This document shows positions 57,186 to 64,000 of a stretch of 64,000 bases of DNA, one piece after another. Each line of letters starts with the position of its first letter. Position 1 is the stretch's first letter. A program made the translations under genes and the position numbers. Origin of the DNA: Pleodorina starrii (taxonomy: Eukaryota > Chlorophyta > Chlorophyceae > Chlamydomonadales > Volvocaceae); NCBI GenBank assembly GCA_030267565.1, contig BRXU01000004.1, forward strand, positions 7,394,001 to 7,458,000, in the 5' to 3' direction. The notes under the pieces were generated by a model. It searched no databases. It was not told where the DNA came from and was given only the letters and a program-made list of their open reading frames with translations.

Positions 57186-60100
57186 CTACCAGCTGCTGCG
57201 CCTGTACACCGCATCTGCCACCCGCAACGCATCTCGCACCTCCCGCACCGCATGCACACGCACCATGTCCGCGCCCCCACACACGCACACAACACACGCG
57301 GCGGCGGTGGCCGCGTCCCGATCCGCCGGCCGCTCCCGCCCCGTCAGCGAGCCCAGGAAGCGCTTGCGGGAGGGACCCACCAGCAGGGGACCTCCGAAAC
57401 CACCGCCGCCGGCGGAGTCGTGGTGCGGACCGGCGGAGGCGTACGGCCCGTCGAGCGCGTCGCGGCGCAGCGCCCCGAGGTTTCGGAGCAGCTCCACATT
57501 TCCGTCGGCGGTCTTTGCGAAGCCGATGCCTGTTCAGAAAGGGCAGAAATGGTAAAAAAAAGTAGGTATGGGGCGACGGGAAAGAGGAGGAGGAGGCCGG
57601 CACCGCAGCACGGTATCGGCTTTTGGGTCCAGTGATGGGGACTTCCGCGGGACTTTGAGGCGGCGCTGTCATGGGGTTTTTCGGGTTTTTAGGGTTTAGA
57701 GTTTTAGGGTTTTAGCGGCACTGTCATGGGGGCCTCAGCGACCCAGGGCAGATGCGGGGTTGGGAAACGCTCTTGCCGGGTCGAGCAGATCACGCCCACG
57801 GCACCCGAGAACCTAGCGCTGACCCTGAACCCGACTCTGCTCCGAAACCCACAATCAGTTGGCGGGAATCCCCCTCCCACCGGGCCACGCGTACCCGGGT
57901 CCAGGATGATGTTCCAGGCGGCCAGCCCCGCCGCCTCCGCCGCCTCCGCCGCCGCCTGCAGCTCGGAGCCCACCTGCCGCCACACGCCGCCGCCGCCCGT
58001 GTATGTGGTGTGCTCGGGGAGACCCATGGTGGCCGGCTCGCCGCGCATGTGCATGAGGATGTACGGCACACCCAGGCCCGCTACCTGTGCCGTACGTGAG
58101 TGGAGGGAGGGGGCGAAAGGGACGGGAGCGGGGGCGGGCAATCGGGTCAGACCGGAGGGGCGCGGGGCGTGGGGGCCTGGGCAATAGAGGTGACACCGCA
58201 GGGCTGGAATGGACGTTCGACGTTTGCGAACGGACCTAGCAACCCGGAGGCCAGGGTGGCGGAAAGAAAGCCGTGTTGTGACACGCGCGATCAACTGCAA
58301 AACACGGGCGAAGCCCCGGCTCACCTCCTTGGGCCCCCCTACAACGACCGTAACAACATCCCAATCCACAAATAAACCACATCCAACCCACCTATGGCAA
58401 CAGGTGTATGTAGCAGCAAGTATTGCTGGGTCCGTTCGCTAACGTCGGGTCTCAGTAACACGGCTGCACTTCCATCGTCTATCGCACCCCCCCGAGCCCA
58501 GCCCAGCCCAGCCCAGCCCGGCCCTCACCGTGCTCAGCATGTGTGGGTCCGCCGCTCCCCCCGACACGTCGTTGACGATATTGGCCCCCCCTGCCGCCAC
58601 CGCCTCCCGGGCCACCTGGGAGTAAAAGGTGTCCACACTCAACGGCACGGAGCGCAGGCGGGGCGACTCCCGAAGGGCCCTCAGCACCGGCATCACCCTC
58701 CCCAGCTCCTCCTCCGGACTCAGGCGGGTCGCACCCGGCCGCGTGGACTGCCCGCCCACATCTAGCAGGTCAGCTCCCTCCGAAACCATCGCCTCCGCCG
58801 CCGCCACCACCTCCGCCACGCTGCCGGTGTGGCGCCCGCCGTCAGAGAAGCTGTCGGGCGTCACATTCAGAATGGCCATCAGGTGTGTACGGCAGCCCCA
58901 CGATAGCAACGCGCCGGCGCCGGCGCCGGCGCCGCTGGCGTCCGCTGGCGGCGGCGGCGGCGCCGCCGCGAGGTTGACCAGCGGCGTGACCCGTCGCATG
59001 ACTTCCCCGCCACCGACAGCTGCTCCTGCCGCCGCCGCCGCCGCCGCCGCCGCCGCTGCCGCCGCCGCTGCGCAGCCGCTCCCACCAGACGTGCCGCACC
59101 TCCCGCAGGTGATTTAGGACTGACCCCGGGTCGCCCGTCGGAAGCGGTTGTCTGCAACCACCGCCGCCGCCGCCGCCACTGCCGCTGGCGGCAGCGTCAC
59201 TGCCCGGCGCACCGCCCCGTCCGCCGCTGCTCCAGCCGCCGCCGCCGCCGCCGCTCCAACCTCGGGTGCTAGGGCTGCTGCCCGTGCTGCCCCTGGTGGT
59301 GGCGCCGCTGTCCGCTTGCGAGCCGTCGCTGGTACGGGTCGTCCTGCCGGCACCGCCAGTGGCGTCCCGCCGGTACAGCAGATCTGAAACGGGTGCCTGG
59401 ACAAAAGGTCGCTCCCGCCACCTGTTTCAGTTCACCCGTGTACGACAACGAGGCGTCGGTTCGGCATTGGCACGTGGGTGCCGTCAGGCGGTGATCGCGG
59501 GCCGAGAGACGTGTAGACAGCCCGGAGGGAGGATGGGGCATGGGAGGGATCTACACACATACACAGCACAGCCCCCGCCCTCAGCCCCTCACCCTCTCTG
59601 CCAGCCCCGCGACCCCCGCACCCCCCGCCATTCCGATGCCGGTCATTGCCACGGCGGCAGTCGTACGCTCGTACCTGGGGTGCGGCACCTCCAGTCGCTC
59701 GTCCCGGCACGACCCGGCGCCGTAAAACACGACGTCCAGGTCTAGGGGTCGGGGCCCGAAGCGCTGTCCCCCTGCCAGGTCCCGCCCCGCATCCGCCTCC
59801 ACCTGCTTCAGGACCTGCGCGGGGGTAGTGGGGGTAATGGGGGTGGGGTGTGTGGGACTGGGTTAGGTTAGGCTGCCACTGGGTCCCTCCAGAGGCAGCG
59901 ATGTCTTCCTCCCTTAGGGGAGACACACCACTGGTGTAGGCCTCCACGCTGCGTGGGGCCAATGGTGGGGCAGCTGCAGAAAAAAGACATGCGGCCTGAA
60001 GTCATCATCCAGAGCGTCCGCAGCGTCCCCCACCACTGGTCCGTTCGCTAACGCCGCCTCCGTCCCTTCGCTGCGGTACCTTCTGTTTACCCCCCGCTAC

Positions 60101-61087
60101 GCGCTGCCCGTGACCCCACGCGGCGGCCGCACCGACCCATGGGTCACGCCTACCCGCTCAACCACCCACCCACCCACCCACCCACCCGAAGCAGCTCCCC
60201 CGGCTCCAGGGCAGTGCGAGCCAGCACCGCCGCGTTCAGGAAGGACGGCTGATCGGTCACGTAGGCGGCGGCGGTCTCGTAGAGGGCCGAGTGACGCAGC
60301 ACCTGCACGCACGGACCCAAGACCCCCGGACCCCAGGGCCCCGGGTTGGACGCATGACGGGTTGGGCACATGAGGGCAGGAACCACCGGATAAGGCCACT
60401 GGGCTGGATAGCGCCGGTCAGCGGAGGGGGGAGGGGGGCAAAACAGGGTGGCTCACTGCAGCAGCACGACTCGGAATCAGGGGATGGCGGCCGCTGGGTC
60501 TTGGGTGATGGTCCCAGACATGGGTGGATGGAATGCCGGTGTTACGTGACCTCAACTCTGTATCGGCCAGAGCGCGGGAGGCCCGCTACATCGCCTGACG
60601 CCGCGTTCTCCGCCTGCCGCGGGAGAGACGGCACCGTGCGGTTCCCCTGGGGGATGTGGCCGAAGTGGAGCCCCGGGGGGGTGTTTGGAGCCTCGCATGG
60701 GGCTGCCTCAAAGCAGAGGCGAGGGAATCTGAAGCGACTGGCGACAGCCCCTCCCATCGGCTGCACCCACCTGCACACCCAGTTCCCGCAGCCGCTGCAG
60801 ACCGAGGTGCAGGTTTAGCCCCCGATTGCCCTGAGGGCGGTTGGGGTTTGGTGAAGTGGTGGTTGGGTAGTGGTTTCGTGGTGGCAGGGACGGCGCGAAA
60901 GGCGAGAGCCCGCCGGCTGAGCAAACCCGGGCCGGCTTAACGACAGACACCGACCGACCATGTTGGTCCCCAGAGCGATGACGACGTCGACCTCGCGCCG
61001 GGTCGTAGTCGACGCGGAGAAGCATCGCGTCGGCCCTCCGCCCGCCGACGCAGCAAGCGTGGCCATCGCAGCAAGGTAGGCGCGCAT
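57186..61087 (-). CDS. bifunctional HPPK-DHPS (folate synthesis), with an apparent frame break in the linker
   Basis: Exons 61087-60959, 60830-60771, 60302-60186, 59814-59593, 59396-58529, 58084-57895, 57529-57186, about 642 aa. The N-terminus (MRAYLAAMATLAASAGG...) looks mitochondrial. HPPK: DVVIALGTNM then GNRGLNL, LYETAAAYVTDQPSFLNAAV, and FGPRPLDLDVVFYG. DHPS: HLMAILNVTPDSFSDGG, GADLLDVGGQSTRPGA, VNDVSGG, YILMHMRG, LDPGIGFAK, GPSRKRF and VRVHAVREV. HPPK pyrophosphorylates hydroxymethyl-dihydropterin and DHPS joins it to p-aminobenzoate. The 59396-58529 segment is 868 nt, one more than a multiple of 3. HPPK-side coding (LREVRHVWWERL) and DHPS-side coding (VMRRVTPLVNL) are in different frames across the GGC tract. 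An unseen intron, a real mutation or an assembly error could explain this. A roughly 25-residue insert follows the HPPK HPR motif. Confidence 0.85.
57661..57731. repeat. degenerate telomere-like (TTTTAGGG) tract flanked by 16-bp direct repeats
   Basis: 57677-57715 reads as about four degenerate TTTTAGGG units (tttttcggg, tttttaggg, tttagag, ttttaggg, ttttag). It is bordered by cggcgctgtcatgggg (57661-57676) and cggcactgtcatgggg (57716-57731), which differ at one base. It lies in the last intron of HPPK-DHPS (57530-57894). Confidence 0.7.
59028..59070. repeat. CCG/GGC trinucleotide tract in the HPPK-DHPS linker
   Basis: A near-perfect run of CCG triplets (Gly or Ala codons on the minus strand). 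The apparent frame change between HPPK and DHPS falls in or beside it. Confidence 0.85.
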
Positions 61088-61542
61088 ACTTCAAAACGGG
61101 TCGTCGGAGCTGTAAATTAAGCTGTGTTACGAGCCATGGGATCAAGCTTGGAAAGAGCGAATTGGTACCCAGCCTCCGAAACCGGCTATGGTTCGAGGAT
61201 GGTGTTGGCGGCATGCAACATTTATGGTGTATGCTTTTCTGCAACTATCTAGACATGGATTGGTGCTCTCTGATCAAACTCCATCGACCGTTGCACCATG
61301 AAAAGCCGTACAAACGAATTGTAACGCCAACGAAACTGCAGGGCTGCGAAACTGGTACTTCTTCAACTCGGTTTCGGTATCGAGACCCTTCGCTAGCTTT
61401 TTTTATCGCCGATGCTAGGTATCAACGTATCTATGAAGGTGTCCGTCCTTTATTAGTTGGTGTACCGGCATTTCAATTAATTTCAACCGCACTGAGAACA
61501 GTTGCCTTCGTCCTTAACAAGCAACACCATCGCGCCAACAAG
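61088..61542. promoter_or_regulatory. divergent promoter/5'UTR region (HPPK-DHPS / F-box gene)
   Basis: A 455-bp spacer with clearly lower GC content than both genes. The frame that is open upstream of 61543 lies in this AT-rich DNA and is probably untranslated. Confidence 0.45.
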
Positions 61543-64000
61543 ATGCCAGGAGCCGAAATACTTAGGCTTGGTGCAGATCCACTCGCACACGTCCTCCAAT
61601 GCCTGGACGCCGATAGCCTCGCGAGGTTGTGCTGCACTTGCCGGGAGCTCAGAGCTGCGAGTGAAAACCCTTCTCTTTGGGAAGCCTTCGCAAGAGACCG
61701 ATGGTTTCATGTCCATACGGCAAGTTTCGCGGGGCCGGTCGACGAGTCGACGGATGGCAGCCCGACGAATGTCAGCAACGCGCGAACGAGCACGGCGTAT
61801 GCCGTCGTCAACTGGAAACGACTTTTTGCAGAGGAAAACGGTTGGGAGCCTCTCAGGCTGCGCCACACGGCGCAGCAGCAGCATGGGCCTCCAAACTTTG
61901 GTACAGGCGTCGCGTTGGCCCTACAGCCGGTGTGGCTGCCCTCAGGCGCCACAAACTGCGATGGCGGCAGCCTCCCCGCTTCCAAAGACGATGGCGACTT
62001 GCTGCTTGCGGTGGGCAAACCAAACTGCGTGGAGTTATGGCACGTCAGCCCGGCGGCCTTCACGCAGGGCTTCACATCAGGGGCTACGAGTGCGGCCAGT
62101 CACGCGGGCGGTGCCGGTGGCAGCTGCAGTGGCATCAACCAGCAAAGTCGAGGCAGCAGCGGCAGCAACAATCGAGGCGATAAGGGTGGAACCAGCCTAC
62201 CCGGAACCTGTTGCGGCGATCAAGGCTGCGGGACCGGGGCCGTTCAGAGCATCTCCAACCTTCTGGCTCTAGATGACGGCGCAGCTTCCTTCGCTTGGGT
62301 CTCCTGTGAAGGACCGCCCGGCGGCCGCGGTGCCAACACCACCACCCCCGCTAGCAGCGGCGGCGGCGGCGGCGAGGGTGGGCCTTCCGGCGCGGCCTTG
62401 AGCGCTTTGGGCGGCCCCGGGCGCATCAGCCCCACAGCTGCAGCGACAGCGGCAGCGTCCGCAGCAGCAGCAGCAGCGGCGGCAGGTGCAGCGGCACCAG
62501 CGGCTCCTGATGAAGCGGCCACATCGGCGGCGGCTCCTCCGCTCACGTTGGCGGTGGGGACACACAGCGGCCGCGTGATATGGACCCAGTACGAGGCGCA
62601 GGAGGCCGCGGGCCCCCAGCTTCCCTCGAGTGTCCATCGGCGCTCTGGGCGGCTGCGCGTGCTCAGCACCACCGCTTGCGGCAGTAACGGACAGCTGGCA
62701 GAGCTGCACGTGCTGCCCGCCACGTCAGGCGCCGCTGGGGCCGGGACCGGTGCCGGGCCCAGCGTGGGCGCTGGTGGTGCTGGTGGTGCTGCCGGGGCTG
62801 GCGTTGGTGGTATCCTGGCGGCGCTCCAGCGAGCCGGGACCCGCAGTGCCGTACAGTTGTTCGACGTGGCTACGCAGCGGCACCTGGCGACGGTGCGCGA
62901 CCCGTGAGTCTCACGGGTTGCTCCCCGGGGAAAGCGAGGGGCTGGGGCGGGGGCGGGGGTGAATGAAGCACCGTATGGCGCGCCGTGATGGTCGCGCCTC
63001 GCGGACATCCGGGGAGTGGGGGGGTGGCCCCAAAGGACTGCTGGTGCGTCAGGGCGCATCGATGGCTGACGGGTGCATGTTTCGAAAGGCGAGATGGAGG
63101 GGTTGACGGAGGCAGCTCCCGCCCGCCCGCCCGCCCGTGCGCAACGGGCCCCCTCGGCCCCTGCTGCGCAGGTTTGAGTCGCACCACTTTGTGTGCTGCC
63201 GACCCGCTGCGGCCGCCACCACCGCAGTGGACCCTCACGTGCTCCTGGTGGGCTCTGTGCACAGCGCGATATGCGGCCGGGTGAGCCCCATGACGCGTGC
63301 TTTGGCGGGGAGGGGCAGGGAAGGGAAAGGAACGAAGGGGGAGAATCCAGGGAAGGCAGAGGCACTAGGGAGGGGAGGTGGTGCGGGGGCCATGAGCCTG
63401 GGAAGGTATTGCGGGAAGGGTAATTAAAACGGCCCGGGGAAGGGAAGGGGGCCGAGTGGCATTGCGAGTCGGCCAGCGGCGGGAGCGGGCGGAGCCGACA
63501 TCCAGGTCTGCATCATCCTACGCCAGCGACCGTCACAGCTTTGCGGCACAGGTGCACGCAGTTCAGACACGTGGTTGTCGCTCAACGGCACGCGGGACGC
63601 GGCCCTGGTGAACCTGCCTGTGTGTGTATGTGTGTGACACCTCTGCCCTGTGTGACCCGTGGGTCTGCCCCCGCTGTGGCATCCCGCAGTGCGCAGGCGC
63701 GCCCCTGCCGTCTCTGTGCAACCACAAGTCCCGCACCGCAACCGCCGCGCTGTCCACGCTGGATGTGCGCTGCGGCGGCCTGACGCAGCGATTCGGGCTG
63801 CAGCACCGCTCTCTGTACCCTCGCCTCGCTACGGCGCGCGAGCACTACGTCTTCACCAGCCACGCTGGCACAGCGCTGGAGGTGTACGACAGGCGGGCGA
63901 TGTCCGTTCCGCTGTACTCGCGCGCGCGCCTGCCCTCGTGGCCGTTGGTGAAGGAAGAGCTGTTGGGGGAGGAGGAGGAGGGCGGCGAGGGGGAGGAGGA
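61543..64000 (+). CDS. F-box protein, 5' part (runs off the window)
   Basis: Exons 61543-62903, 63172-63280, 63506-63607 and 63690 to beyond 64000, in phase. The start MPGAEILRLGADPLAHVLQC (context caagATGcc) leads into an F-box (LAHVLQCLDADSLARLCCTC ... NPSLWEAFARDRW). This module binds SKP1 in SCF ubiquitin ligases. Downstream are possible beta-propeller-like segments (LLLAVGKPNCVELWHVSPA, LTLAVGTHSGRVIW, AVQLFDVATQRHLATV, VLLVGSVHSAICGR, YVFTSHAGTALEVYDRR), suggesting an FBXW-type receptor, interrupted by long Gly/Ala/Ser-rich inserts. The last visible residues are Glu/Gly-rich. The C-terminus is outside the window. Confidence 0.8.

Noticed and set aside
61162..61542. N-terminal extension of the F-box protein
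   Set aside because: AT-rich, no domain; the F-box begins right after the ATG at 61543.

Overview
This is nuclear DNA from a green alga, most likely a volvocine or other chlamydomonadalean (Chlamydomonas/Gonium/Volvox type). The basis is GC-rich coding sequence split by many short GT-AG (and a few GC-AG) introns, plant-type orthologues (zincless FPG, bifunctional HPPK-DHPS, a ShK-domain prolyl 4-hydroxylase, ABC1-type kinase), candidate TGTAA polyadenylation signals, and a degenerate TTTTAGGG telomere-like tract. I derived all gene models by hand from splice signals plus reading-phase continuity. No transcripts or database searches were available.

Left part (1-15.1 kb), repeat-rich. A C-rich, proline-coding minisatellite with a 764-bp higher-order period runs from the left edge to about 3.2 kb. 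After a gene-poor stretch there is a Ty3/Gypsy-type LTR retrotransposon at 5194-11442, bounded by a 4-bp ATAG target duplication. Its 5' LTR is truncated and fused directly into the reverse transcriptase. Its remaining Pol, broken by two single-base frame changes, carries a DNMT3-like cytosine methyltransferase domain between RNase H and integrase, and a PHD finger plus Tudor-like segment behind the integrase. Then come an array of about 171-bp repeats holding long palindromes and the 3' end of a non-LTR (LINE-type) element.

Right part (15.1-64 kb), a gene-dense block with mostly alternating orientation: a long coiled-coil protein resembling plant nuclear-lamina NMCP/CRWN proteins (-); an organellar-type TRM1 tRNA methyltransferase (+); an ABC1/ADCK-like kinase (-); a glycine-rich two-RRM protein (+); a small 127-aa protein (-); a RecA-like protein with degenerate Walker A (-); a second degenerate RecA-like protein (+) head-to-head with it; an mL40-like mitoribosomal protein (-); an RluA-type pseudouridine synthase (+); a zincless FPG/MutM DNA glycosylase with a long charged tail (-), with a tRNA-Asn gene nested in one of its introns; a prolyl 4-hydroxylase with a ShK domain (+); bifunctional HPPK-DHPS of folate synthesis (-); and the 5' part of an F-box protein (+) running off the right edge.

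The genes do not form one pathway. Several look organelle-directed (TRM1, ABC1K, mL40, RluA, HPPK-DHPS, perhaps the RecA-like pair), and six divergent pairs share short 5' spacers. The strongest candidates for something little described are the chromatin-themed retrotransposon, the divergent pair of apparently Walker-A-less RecA-like genes, and a lamin-analogue-like coiled-coil protein in a chlorophyte.
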